A stretch of DNA of 64,000 nucleotides from Poritiphilus flavus (lineage in GTDB: Bacteria; Bacteroidota; Bacteroidia; Flavobacteriales; Flavobacteriaceae). The notes below the pieces were generated by a model. The model did no database searches, had not been told where the DNA came from, and was given only the letters and a program-made list of their open reading frames with translations. Positions 1 through 7,570 of the stretch are shown here, in pieces (positions within the stretch are counted from its first letter, which is position 1; every line of letters starts with the position of its first letter). The stretch lies in assembly GCF_009901585.1 (NCBI RefSeq), contig NZ_WXYO01000008.1, positions 62,001 through 126,000 on the forward strand, written 5' to 3'. The position numbers and the translations under genes were made by a program.

Positions 1-611
1 AGTTTGAGTTTGTTTTCACCAACGAACTTCTTCACTGCAGACGCCTCATCACTTAAGTAATAGAAGAGTTCCCTTTTGTTTAGATCGATCCTCTCAAAAA
101 GGTTATCACCTATTTTCAGGTAATACTCAAAATCGTCTTCGTACTTAGCGGGGGTCATGGACTCGTAACCGTGCTCGGGATTCGTCGCTTTCAGGAGTCG
201 TTTCTTTGGCTGTAGGAACAGTACGACCTCCCCGCTGTTTAGCGGATTGAAATACCCTCTGCGATACTTCCCTTTATAGCGGTATTTGTGTACTTCAAAG
301 GTCTTCCCGTCTAACTCTACCACGATATTTTCACGTTTGAGCAGTTTCAGGGGTTTTTGTTGATTGCTGAGGAATTCCATTTCGTCGCTGAACGCGTTAT
401 AGCGCATAGGTCTGCTGGTCTCAGATCCGCCGTTTATGGTTGTTTTGCCGGTTTTGTAAAGCTCATTCATATACGGAGTTCCCTCTGTAGGCGCATCATA
501 GAAAGTGATCTCTAACTGCCCGTGATAGGCGGTTTGCGGATTTCCGTTGAATTGGGAAAATAACGCCAGGGTAGATAAACAGGCTAAAAAAGATAATATG
601 ATAGTTTTCAT
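1..611 (-). CDS. Secreted hypothetical protein, 3' end cut by the window
   Basis: The reading frame is open on the minus strand from the ATG at 611 to the window edge (203 codons, no stop). The N-terminus MKTIILSFLACLSTLALFSQ is a clear Sec signal peptide, so the product is probably periplasmic or outer-membrane associated. The mature part is rich in Lys, Glu and Tyr, with YHGQLEITFYD near its start and RYKGKYRRGYFNP in the middle. I do not recognise a family. It lies downstream of the MscS gene on the same strand, 60 bases away. Function unknown. Confidence 0.75.
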   Translation of the reverse strand, partial: MKTIILSFLACLSTLALFSQFNGNPQTAYHGQLEITFYDAPTEGTPYMNELYKTGKTTINGGSETSRPMRYNAFSDEMEFLSNQQKPLKLLKRENIVVELDGKTFEVHKYRYKGKYRRGYFNPLNSGEVVLFLQPKKRLLKATNPEHGYESMTPAKYEDDFEYYLKIGDNLFERIDLNKRELFYYLSDEASAVKKFVGENKLK

Positions 612-671
612 TGTGTAATTACGTTAAAATATTATCTAATAAGATACTAAAATTCCGGGAATTAGGCAAAT

Positions 672-1493
672 CTAACCAACCTGATGTACCGTACGCTGAG
701 GGAATGGAATTTCGATGTTTTCTTCGTCAAAACGATGCTTTAATTCCTCTAAAACATGGAAATGCGCAGGCCAGAAATCATCGTTTCCAGCCCAGAACCT
801 GAGACTTAAGTTGACCGAACTTTCAGCCAGTTCGCCTACATATACTTCCGGGGCGGGATCCGTTAAGATTCCCGGGGTTTCAGCGCAGATCTGAAGCAAT
901 ATGTCCTTAGCCTTTTTTATATTCGATCCGTAACCGATCCCGACATCAATCTTATCCCTGCGGGTATTCTCAGCATTGTAGTTTATGATATTGTTATTTG
1001 AAAGTTGTCCATTGGGAATTATGGCCAACTGGTTTCCGAAAGTATTCAATTTGGTAGTGAAAATAGAGATTTCCTTTACCACCCCATCCACACCTTGTGC
1101 GGAGATGAAATCACCTATTTTGAAGGGTTTGAACAGTAGTATTAAAACCCCGCCTGCAAAGTTCGCCAGGCTCCCCTGTAGCGCCAGCCCAATGGCCAGT
1201 CCGGCCGCACCGATTATGGCAACCAGGGAAGAAGACTTTACCCCTAGTTGCGTGATCACCAGTACAAAGAGCAGCACTTTCAGAGCGATCTTTATAAAAC
1301 TCTGAAGAAAACTCTCCAGGGTGAGGTCGTAATCCCGTTTTTCGAAAAACTTACGTACAAGTCGGTTGATGAACTTAATGATCCAGAGACCGACGATCAG
1401 GATGATAATGGCCAGTATTAAGTTTGGGAAGAAATCCCAGGCCCAGTTGATGAGTTGATCTATATGTTCCTTGTAATTTGTAAACTTTTCCAT
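672..1493 (-). CDS. MscS-family mechanosensitive ion channel
   Basis: A 273-residue inner-membrane channel that opens under membrane tension to release solutes on osmotic downshock. Three hydrophobic segments fit the MscS minimum: about residues 21-43, 66-84 and 88-120. The third is the Gly/Ala-rich pore helix (IGAAGLAIGLALQGSLANFA), followed by the beta domain start FKPFKIGDFI and the typical IPNGQLSNNNIINY. Length is close to E. coli MscS (286). It precedes the signal-peptide gene at 611 on the same strand. No unusual residues seen. Confidence 0.93.
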   Translation of the reverse strand: MEKFTNYKEHIDQLINWAWDFFPNLILAIIILIVGLWIIKFINRLVRKFFEKRDYDLTLESFLQSFIKIALKVLLFVLVITQLGVKSSSLVAIIGAAGLAIGLALQGSLANFAGGVLILLFKPFKIGDFISAQGVDGVVKEISIFTTKLNTFGNQLAIIPNGQLSNNNIINYNAENTRRDKIDVGIGYGSNIKKAKDILLQICAETPGILTDPAPEVYVGELAESSVNLSLRFWAGNDDFWPAHFHVLEELKHRFDEENIEIPFPQRTVHQVG

Positions 1494-1561
1494 GGTAGAT
1501 TAAAATAGTAATTAACGGATCGAGAATTAACTCAAAATTAGTCTATAAAGCGCTTAATTGT

Positions 1562-3679
1562 TCAATTTTGAAGGATTTGTTCCAGAGCTTTTTCGGCTTC
1601 GGTTTCCGGAAGCCTGCAGGCCCCCTCCTTACACACATAGATCAAGGTTTTACCCGTCACATATCTGTTCTTTAGCAAGCTCAGACCACCTTCTTCTGCA
1701 GTAGCTGTTATGATGGTATTAGGCAGGTATTTGTGATGGAATTCAGATGCTTTTTCCCTGTATTCAGGTCCAACTATGGCAATTTCATAGAACGGTTTGT
1801 CCATAAAAAGGGCCAAACGCGCCCAATTCGCATGGCTGTGAATATTGTCTTCCAGGGAGTTTCTCATGGCAAGCATCATACCTTTTGCTACCGTACTATA
1901 TTTTTCTTCCGGGTATAATTTCCCTATCCTGTAAAGGGTCTCCGCCAGTATGGAATTGGAGGAAGGGATAACGTTGTCCTGGGTTTCAAGGGTCTTGCGG
2001 ATGACATAGTGAGAGGTGTCCGAAGTAAAATAGAACAGTCCGCTTTCCGGATCAAAAAAGTGGCTGAGACAATAGTCAAGCAGTTTCCTGGAGGTCAGTA
2101 GCCATTTTTCTTCAAGCGTCGTTTCGTACAGGTTCAGATAAGCCCTGGCAACTGCAGCGTAATCCTCCAGGTACCCTTCTATGGAAACCTTCTCATTCTT
2201 ATAGTTGTGGAACAATCGCCCCTGATCGTCCATGAGACTGGAACGGAGGAAATCCGCATTTTTATTGGCCAAATCCAGATAGTGCTCACTTCCGAGATAG
2301 CGGTAGGCATCTATAAGACCATTAAGCATCAGCCCATTCCAGGAAGTGAGGATCTTATCATCCAGCCGTGGCCTGGCTCGCTTTGCTCTTTCTTCCAGCA
2401 ACTGACTTTTGCACTTTGTGATCAGTTTCCTCAATTCGGCTGGTGTAAGCTGATGTTTTTTAGCGATTTCCTGCTCTTCCTTATCGCGTATTAGCACGTA
2501 TTTGCCTTCTTCCCAGAGCCCGTAGCTATTAATGTTGTAGTAATCCTGAAACAGCTCAAACTGTAGTCCCAGAATCTCCTTTAGCTCCTCTTTTCGCCAT
2601 ACATAAAATGCCCCCTCCTCAAGAATGTCCTGCTCATTAAGGCTGTCTGCATCCAGAGAAGAATAGAAGCCGGAATCCACATCCATAAGTTCCCGCTCCA
2701 CAAAAGAAATGGTTTCTTCTACCACCTGTTTGTAGTGTTCGTTCCCGCTATAGGCATAGGCCTTAGCGTACAGACTTACCAATTGCCCATTATCGTAAAG
2801 CATTTTTTCAAAATGAGGAACATGCCAACGCGTATCCACTGCATAACGGGCAAAACCTCCCCCAATGTGATCGTAAACACCACCCTGGGCTATCTTTTTC
2901 AAGCTTAGGTTTACGTATTCCAATACGGATTCGTTTTGGGTAGAAAACCCGAAATGCAGAAGAAACTCCAGGTTTCCGGGCATCATGAACTTCGGCGCCC
3001 GATTATATCCTCCCATTTTTCGATCAAAATAGTCGGACCAGTCGTCCACCAATTTTTTCAGCTGCTCTGTTGAGAGTAGATCAGAATTGTCGTTTCCCTT
3101 GACCAGATTAATGCTTTTGATGCCGTTTGCCAGGTTTTCCGCATAGGATATGACCTTTTCCTGCTCTTGTTGGTACACCTCTGCCAATTGCTGCAAAGCC
3201 TTGATCCACCTGCCTTTGTCTACATAAGTAGCACCCCAGATGGGTCTGCCGTCCGGGAGGGCAATGATATTGAGTGGCCAGCCCCCGCTTCCGGTCATCA
3301 TTTGAAGGGCATCCATATAAATATGATCCACATCCGGCCTTTCCTCCCGGTCTATTTTAATATTGATAAAGCTCTTGTTCATAACCGCTGCCACTTCCTC
3401 ATCCTCGAAACACTCCTTCTCCATGACATGGCACCAATGACAGGCGGCATAACCTATACTGATAATAAGAAGTTTGTCCTCTTTTTGAGCCTGTTTCAAG
3501 ACTTCAGGGCTCCAGGCAACCCAATTTACCGGGTTATGGGCATGCTGTAGAAGGTAAGGACTTGTTTCATGAATAAGTGCATTGGAGTGTTTGGGTTCCA
3601 TAGCCGGGTTTTTTTGAGCACTCCCTGTCCAAGGAATGCAGAATAAGCTTAATACAATGGCAAATCGCAACATATGCAA
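1562..3679 (-). CDS. Thioredoxin-domain protein of the DUF255/YyaL (SSP411) family, exported
   Basis: A 705-residue protein with an N-terminal thioredoxin-like domain and a C-terminal alpha/alpha-toroid resembling glucosaminidase or cellobiose epimerase folds. The family hallmark HETSPYLLQHAHNPVNW is at residues 38-54 and CHWCH at 80-84. Unlike many cytoplasmic members it begins with a signal peptide (MLRFAIVLSLFCIPWTGSAQ), so it is predicted periplasmic. ATG codons at 3679 and 3673 are both possible; the second gives the cleaner signal peptide. The enzymatic reaction of the family is not settled, so no function is assigned. Confidence 0.9.
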   Translation of the reverse strand: MHMLRFAIVLSLFCIPWTGSAQKNPAMEPKHSNALIHETSPYLLQHAHNPVNWVAWSPEVLKQAQKEDKLLIISIGYAACHWCHVMEKECFEDEEVAAVMNKSFINIKIDREERPDVDHIYMDALQMMTGSGGWPLNIIALPDGRPIWGATYVDKGRWIKALQQLAEVYQQEQEKVISYAENLANGIKSINLVKGNDNSDLLSTEQLKKLVDDWSDYFDRKMGGYNRAPKFMMPGNLEFLLHFGFSTQNESVLEYVNLSLKKIAQGGVYDHIGGGFARYAVDTRWHVPHFEKMLYDNGQLVSLYAKAYAYSGNEHYKQVVEETISFVERELMDVDSGFYSSLDADSLNEQDILEEGAFYVWRKEELKEILGLQFELFQDYYNINSYGLWEEGKYVLIRDKEEQEIAKKHQLTPAELRKLITKCKSQLLEERAKRARPRLDDKILTSWNGLMLNGLIDAYRYLGSEHYLDLANKNADFLRSSLMDDQGRLFHNYKNEKVSIEGYLEDYAAVARAYLNLYETTLEEKWLLTSRKLLDYCLSHFFDPESGLFYFTSDTSHYVIRKTLETQDNVIPSSNSILAETLYRIGKLYPEEKYSTVAKGMMLAMRNSLEDNIHSHANWARLALFMDKPFYEIAIVGPEYREKASEFHHKYLPNTIITATAEEGGLSLLKNRYVTGKTLIYVCKEGACRLPETEAEKALEQILQN

Positions 3680-3697
3680 AGTTAGATGAATGCCATC

Positions 3698-3723
3698 AAA
3701 AAAGGCGCCTGCTGGCGCCTTTT
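3698..3723 (-). terminator. Intrinsic terminator after the dodecin gene
   Basis: A perfect 10-bp stem (AAAAGGCGCC / GGCGCCTTTT) with a TGCT loop, followed on the minus strand by further T residues. It lies 20 bases after the dodecin stop and just before the start of the thioredoxin-domain gene, so that gene probably has its own promoter or depends on readthrough. The symmetric A and T flanks could also work on the plus strand. Confidence 0.8.
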
Positions 3724-3743
3724 AATACGTTTTTATCAAAGTG

Positions 3744-3944
3744 TTATTTCACTTCAAAGGTGATCTTAACATTCACTCGGAATTCATCAATTTCACCGTC
3801 CTTTACGGTTGCACTTTGTTCGTTGAGATATACGGATCGAATATTGTTGACCGATTTTGAGGCTTGAGCGACGGCCTTTGCCGTGGCATCTTCCCAGCTC
3901 TTATCAGAATTTGCCAATACTTCGATTACTTTTAAAACTGCCAT
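3744..3944 (-). CDS. Dodecin-family flavin-binding protein
   Basis: A 66-residue protein whose whole length matches dodecin, a dodecameric hollow sphere that stores and buffers riboflavin or FMN in the cytoplasm. Visible signatures are VLKVIEVLANSDKSWEDA at the start, the helix TAKAVAQASKSVNNIR and the closing strand EFRVNVKITFEV. The length is typical (65-75). It is followed by a strong terminator, so it is probably monocistronic. Confidence 0.9.
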   Translation of the reverse strand: MAVLKVIEVLANSDKSWEDATAKAVAQASKSVNNIRSVYLNEQSATVKDGEIDEFRVNVKITFEVK

Positions 3945-4013
3945 GATTTTGTGTTTTTAGATTCTTTTAAAGTTAGCAAATTAAAAGCAATAAAATAAGT
4001 GCTTAGCGCAAAA

Positions 4014-4919
4014 TCAGCCGTTTAATGCAACCACTTCCTGAACCTTGTCTCCAAGCATGTTTTTGAGCATATTCTCTATGCCGTTCTTTAAGGTAAAGGT
4101 AGACGAGGGACAACCGCTGCAGGCGCCCTGAAGAATAACACTTACGGTCTTACTTTCCGCTTCGTAGGACTGAAACAATATATTCCCCCCGTCACTGGCA
4201 ACGGCCGGTTTTACATATTCATCCAGTATGGATATGATCTGCCTGGAAGTGTCGTCAAGCTGCTCTCCCTGACCAGCCTCCTCCTCTGCCTCCTCTTTTT
4301 TCTTTTGTATAGAAGCTGAAGATACGATCTCATTGCCGTCTGCTATGAATTCCCGGATAAATTCCCGCAGTTCCATGCTTATCTCGTCCCATTCCTTCAC
4401 GTCGTACTTGGTAACAGAGATGTAGTTTTCATCCATAAACACTTCCTTGACATATGGAAAGTGAAATAATTTTGTGGCAAGATCAGATGTAGCGGCTTCT
4501 TCTATGTTCTTAAACTCAAAAGTGGCCGGTACCAGCTTTCGGTTTGCGACAAACTTGAGCACAGCGGGGTTTGGGGTTACCTCAGCATACAGGGTAACTG
4601 CAATTTTTGTGGGACCCTGAGTTTCCTCTAATACCACGGGTTGTCCCGCATTCAGGTACTCTACGAGCTGCTGGGCCACTTCGTCCTTAACATCCTTCCA
4701 GTCTACAATGTCAAAGCGTTCCAGGGCGATAAAATTGCCAGAAATATAAACTGTTTTGATAAAAGGGAGGTAGAAAAGCTGTTGCGCCAAAGGGGAGTTT
4801 TTGGCCTCGTCGATATTATGGTATTCGTAGTTTGATCCTTTTGTAAGAAACTGGTTGACCTCAAATTTCAATATTGCCGGGTTGGATGTCTCTGCCACGG
4901 TGATCACGTACTCTCTCAT
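4014..4919 (-). CDS. Nfu/NifU-type iron-sulfur cluster carrier
   Basis: A 301-residue Fe-S scaffold or carrier protein. Two Nfu N-terminal-type domains in tandem (about residues 1-85 and 95-190, each with ILKFE/VLKF and FYLPFIKTVY/FHFPYVKEVF) are followed by an acidic linker and a C-terminal NifU domain. That domain carries the cluster-binding CSGC pair at C267 and C270. The frame is open further upstream only through a TTG at 4937, but that codon overlaps a TATTTTTG -7-like box, so the ATG at 4919 (MREYVITV) is preferred. The duplicated N-terminal domain is usual in Flavobacteriia. Divergent from the SprF-like gene. Confidence 0.9.
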   Translation of the reverse strand: MREYVITVAETSNPAILKFEVNQFLTKGSNYEYHNIDEAKNSPLAQQLFYLPFIKTVYISGNFIALERFDIVDWKDVKDEVAQQLVEYLNAGQPVVLEETQGPTKIAVTLYAEVTPNPAVLKFVANRKLVPATFEFKNIEEAATSDLATKLFHFPYVKEVFMDENYISVTKYDVKEWDEISMELREFIREFIADGNEIVSSASIQKKKEEAEEEAGQGEQLDDTSRQIISILDEYVKPAVASDGGNILFQSYEAESKTVSVILQGACSGCPSSTFTLKNGIENMLKNMLGDKVQEVVALNG

Positions 4920-4934
4920 AGTCTTTGTTTTGGG

Positions 4935-4942
4935 CAAAAATA
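4935..4942 (-). promoter_or_regulatory. Possible -7 box for the nfu-type gene
   Basis: On the minus strand this reads TATTTTTG, an exact match to the Bacteroidota -7 consensus TAnnTTTG, 15 bases before the ATG at 4919. No TTG lies at the expected 17-23 base spacing upstream, so the call is tentative. Confidence 0.4.
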
Positions 4943-4999
4943 CAACCTATTTCCAAGACATGGTAGATATAATAATGTTACAATTCATCCGTTATACAT

Positions 5000-5007
5000 T
5001 ATATTTG
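5000..5007 (+). promoter_or_regulatory. Possible -7 box for the SprF-like gene
   Basis: TATATTTG matches TAnnTTTG exactly and lies 33 bases before the ATG at 5041. Transcription starting just after it would exclude the long upstream extension of the reading frame (to 4855) and leaves 5014 almost leaderless. I see no good TTG upstream at the right spacing. Confidence 0.4.
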
Positions 5008-5040
5008 GAAGAAATGGCTATCAACACCCCACTATCTTGG

Positions 5041-6063
5041 ATGAAAAAGCACCTCCTACTTATTATTAGCTCAATAATCGTTTGTACTTACTCAAGCGCT
5101 CAAGAGGGTATTCCTGTATATTTTGACTATTTATCGGACAACTATTATTTGATCCATCCTTCCATGGCGGGTATTGGTGAAGGCGGAAAGATCCGTCTTA
5201 CAGCGAGGCAGCAATGGTTTAGTGTTGATGAAGCCCCGAATATGCAGACGCTTAACGCCCATTATCGGATAAGGGATACCAAAAGCGGTGTAGGAGCCAT
5301 TCTTTTTAACGATGCCAACGGTTATCACGCGCAAACCGGCGTAAAACTTACCTATGCCCATCATCTCAGATTTGGGGAGGATTTCAGGATATTGAATCAG
5401 CTTTCTTTTGGTTTGAGCGGTACGATATTACAAAGTAGCCTGGATGAGACCGAATTCCGCTCAGTGATCCCGGATCCGGCGATAACCGGAAACAGGATCA
5501 ATGCCACCTATTTTAACCTGGATCTTGGAATTTCTTATTCCTACCAGGAGTTTTACGCCCATGCCACTGTGCTGAACCTCTTAGAAAGTGAGCGCAGTTT
5601 ATACCGACAGGGAAGAGCTGACCCGGACAATGTACCGGTTATTGATAACCTGAGGAGATACCTCTTGTCTGCCGGATATATTTTTGGCAGGAGCGAATGG
5701 CGGGTAGAACCTTCCGTAATGTTCCAGCTGACAGAGTTTACAGAAGAACAAACAGTAGACGTAAACGCCAAGGTGTACAGGGATGTTAGTTTCGGTACCA
5801 TTTGGGGAGGTCTTTCCTATAGAAGGAGTTTTGACGGGGCCCAATTCCAGACTGCCGGGAATTTTGGGGAACAACGCCTGCAGTTGTTTACACCCATTGT
5901 CGGTTTTAATTATAAACGATTTATGTTCTCCTATAACTATTCCTACCAATCCGGGGATATCCGTTTGGATAACGGAGGTTTCCATCAGATCACCCTGGGG
6001 TATGATTTTGGACCCGAACGGGAGAACCGATACGACTGTTATTGTCCTGCTGCCAACTACTAA
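5041..6063 (+). CDS. PorP/SprF-family outer-membrane protein (orphan copy)
   Basis: A 340-residue PorP/SprF-like beta-barrel protein associated with type IX secretion and gliding. Family features: HPSMAGIGEGGKIRLTARQQW near the mature N-terminus, alternating beta strands throughout, and IVGFNYKRFMFSYNY and GFHQITLGYDF near the end. The start at 5041 gives the signal peptide MKKHLLLIISSIIVCTYSSAQ. In F. johnsoniae SprF is needed to secrete the type B adhesin SprB, whose gene is adjacent. Here no adhesin lies beside it: the neighbours are the Fe-S carrier and a VWA lipoprotein. Confidence 0.85.
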   Translation: MKKHLLLIISSIIVCTYSSAQEGIPVYFDYLSDNYYLIHPSMAGIGEGGKIRLTARQQWFSVDEAPNMQTLNAHYRIRDTKSGVGAILFNDANGYHAQTGVKLTYAHHLRFGEDFRILNQLSFGLSGTILQSSLDETEFRSVIPDPAITGNRINATYFNLDLGISYSYQEFYAHATVLNLLESERSLYRQGRADPDNVPVIDNLRRYLLSAGYIFGRSEWRVEPSVMFQLTEFTEEQTVDVNAKVYRDVSFGTIWGGLSYRRSFDGAQFQTAGNFGEQRLQLFTPIVGFNYKRFMFSYNYSYQSGDIRLDNGGFHQITLGYDFGPERENRYDCYCPAANY

Positions 6064-6066
6064 GGC

Positions 6067-6102
6067 AAAACAAATGGGCCTGTACCCGAAAGTACAGACC
6101 CA
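6067..6102 (-). terminator. Probable intrinsic terminator for the VWA gene
   Basis: An 11-bp stem (TGGGTCTGTAC / GTACAGGCCCA on the minus strand, one G-T type mismatch) with a six-base loop, followed by TTTGTTTT. It lies between two convergent genes and may serve both. Confidence 0.55.
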
Positions 6103-6166
6103 TGCTTCAACGCCAACCAACCTACGACAATCAATCACTTATGGCGTTTGAACTTTTCACTCTATG

Positions 6167-7357
6167 TTAATCCCAGCGATAGTTTTTCTTGGCAGCCTGC
6201 TGCTTTAAGGCACTTAGCATAGCATTTTCCAACTCACCCCGACTGTCTTTCTGATGCTTTGCGATATAGGCTTCCCTTTTTATATTCGCCTTCTTGATCT
6301 CTTCCTGTATCCTTTTGCGTTCCTGGCGCTGCTTTTTAACGTAGGCTTCCAGAGCAGCATCGCTTTTTCCCTTTAAGGACTCCGGTAAATGTTCTTTTTC
6401 TACTTCAGACCACTGGAAATCCTCGCTTTCGGCGGCATCAACCAGATCCCAGGACTTGTTCTTATACATTCTGGAGCTTTTGCTCACGGCCCGCTTTACG
6501 GCAACCGCCTCTTCCAACGCCATGGCGTTTTGGTCTTGTTCGGACTGAAGACGCATCTTGGCCTTACCCGAAGCTCCGTATGAAATGTAGGTTTTGTTCA
6601 GTTTTGTGTTAAGTTCGATGATGATATCGTCATAGGGCGTGGCGATATGGATCTGCCTGCGGTTGTGGTTTATCGCCATATATTCTCCTCCGCTCATTAG
6701 CGCCCCCCTTTTCCATTCCGTGTGTATCCCCTGTTCGTAGGCACCGCAGAATATCGTATTTACAACCACATCTTTTTCCATAGCGTTGGTCACAGCGTCC
6801 TTATAGTTCAGTTTACCCTGTGTAAAGGGTTCGTTCCCGGCGATAAAGATCATTTTTAGATCGTCCGGGTTCTTTCCCCAATCCAGTTGCCTTAAGGAAG
6901 TTTGTATCACCTGCCCGCAGAATTCTTCACCCCCGTTAGTAGTGAGCGAAAACAGCTTTTCGGACAGCTCATCCAGATCGTTGCTAAAACCAATGACTTG
7001 CTGAATATATCCTTCCCTGGAAGAGAGGCCGTCATTTCCGTACTGGTACAGCGCGATTTGCAAGTCCGGCCTTACCGAATTCCCGCATTTGGCATAGGTG
7101 AATTGGTTGACAATATCCCAAAGCTGGGACTTGGCCTGGTTGATAAGCCCATCCATACTGTTACTGGTATCCAGCAAAAGAGCGATCTTAACCGTGGGTT
7201 TCTTTATATGTGCTTCTGGCTGTGCCGCTTGCGCGATTATACAGTTTTCTGTCTTTTTGGGTTGAACCCCTTCACAACTGTAACCTAATCCGGCCACTGC
7301 CAAAAAAAAGCCCAGGCTCAATTGTATACGTGTTTGTTTTAATTTCTTGTTCATCAT
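6167..7357 (-). CDS. VWA-domain lipoprotein
   Basis: A 396-residue protein with a lipoprotein-type signal (FFLAVAGLGYSC, acylated Cys at residue 28) and a von Willebrand A domain from about residue 56. The MIDAS motif DTSNS is at 63-67, with the supporting Thr/Asp positions in SLTTNGGEEF and FIAGNEPF. The C-terminal third is a highly charged helix (KKQRQERKRIQEEIKKANIK), likely coiled coil. It probably binds a protein partner in a metal-dependent way at the periplasmic or outer membrane face. Partner unknown. Divergent from the histidine kinase gene; the shared region holds the direct repeats at 7421-7450. Confidence 0.85.
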   Translation of the reverse strand: MMNKKLKQTRIQLSLGFFLAVAGLGYSCEGVQPKKTENCIIAQAAQPEAHIKKPTVKIALLLDTSNSMDGLINQAKSQLWDIVNQFTYAKCGNSVRPDLQIALYQYGNDGLSSREGYIQQVIGFSNDLDELSEKLFSLTTNGGEEFCGQVIQTSLRQLDWGKNPDDLKMIFIAGNEPFTQGKLNYKDAVTNAMEKDVVVNTIFCGAYEQGIHTEWKRGALMSGGEYMAINHNRRQIHIATPYDDIIIELNTKLNKTYISYGASGKAKMRLQSEQDQNAMALEEAVAVKRAVSKSSRMYKNKSWDLVDAAESEDFQWSEVEKEHLPESLKGKSDAALEAYVKKQRQERKRIQEEIKKANIKREAYIAKHQKDSRGELENAMLSALKQQAAKKNYRWD

Positions 7358-7420
7358 GGCGTTTTTTTGTTGAATTATCGGAAGTAAAACTAGGGGAGAA
7401 CTTTTTGCTTTAAAAAGGAC

Positions 7421-7450
7421 AATGAGCGAAATGGCCGTTTAAATGAGTGA
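7421..7450 (+). promoter_or_regulatory. Direct-repeat site with LytTR-like geometry
   Basis: AATGAGCGA (7421-7429) and AATGAGTGA (7442-7450) are direct repeats matching at 8 of 9 positions, separated by 12 bases, so their period is 21 bases or two DNA turns. LytTR proteins characteristically bind pairs of 9-bp direct repeats with 12-bp spacers. It lies between the VWA gene and the LytS/LytTR operon. A nearly identical arrangement is at 60904-60933. Confidence 0.45.
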
Positions 7451-7570
7451 ACGGACCACACGGCTGAGCCAGCCCCATAAAACAAGGCAATTATGGGCGG
7501 TTTTTGGGAATTTGCCATTTTTTTTAACTCTTTAAATCCCTTAAGTTTACCTTGATTAATGGAATTTGTG

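Noticed and set aside
4855-5040. 62-residue extension of the SprF-like protein
   Set aside because: It lies over the divergent promoter region, and the signal peptide begins at 5041.
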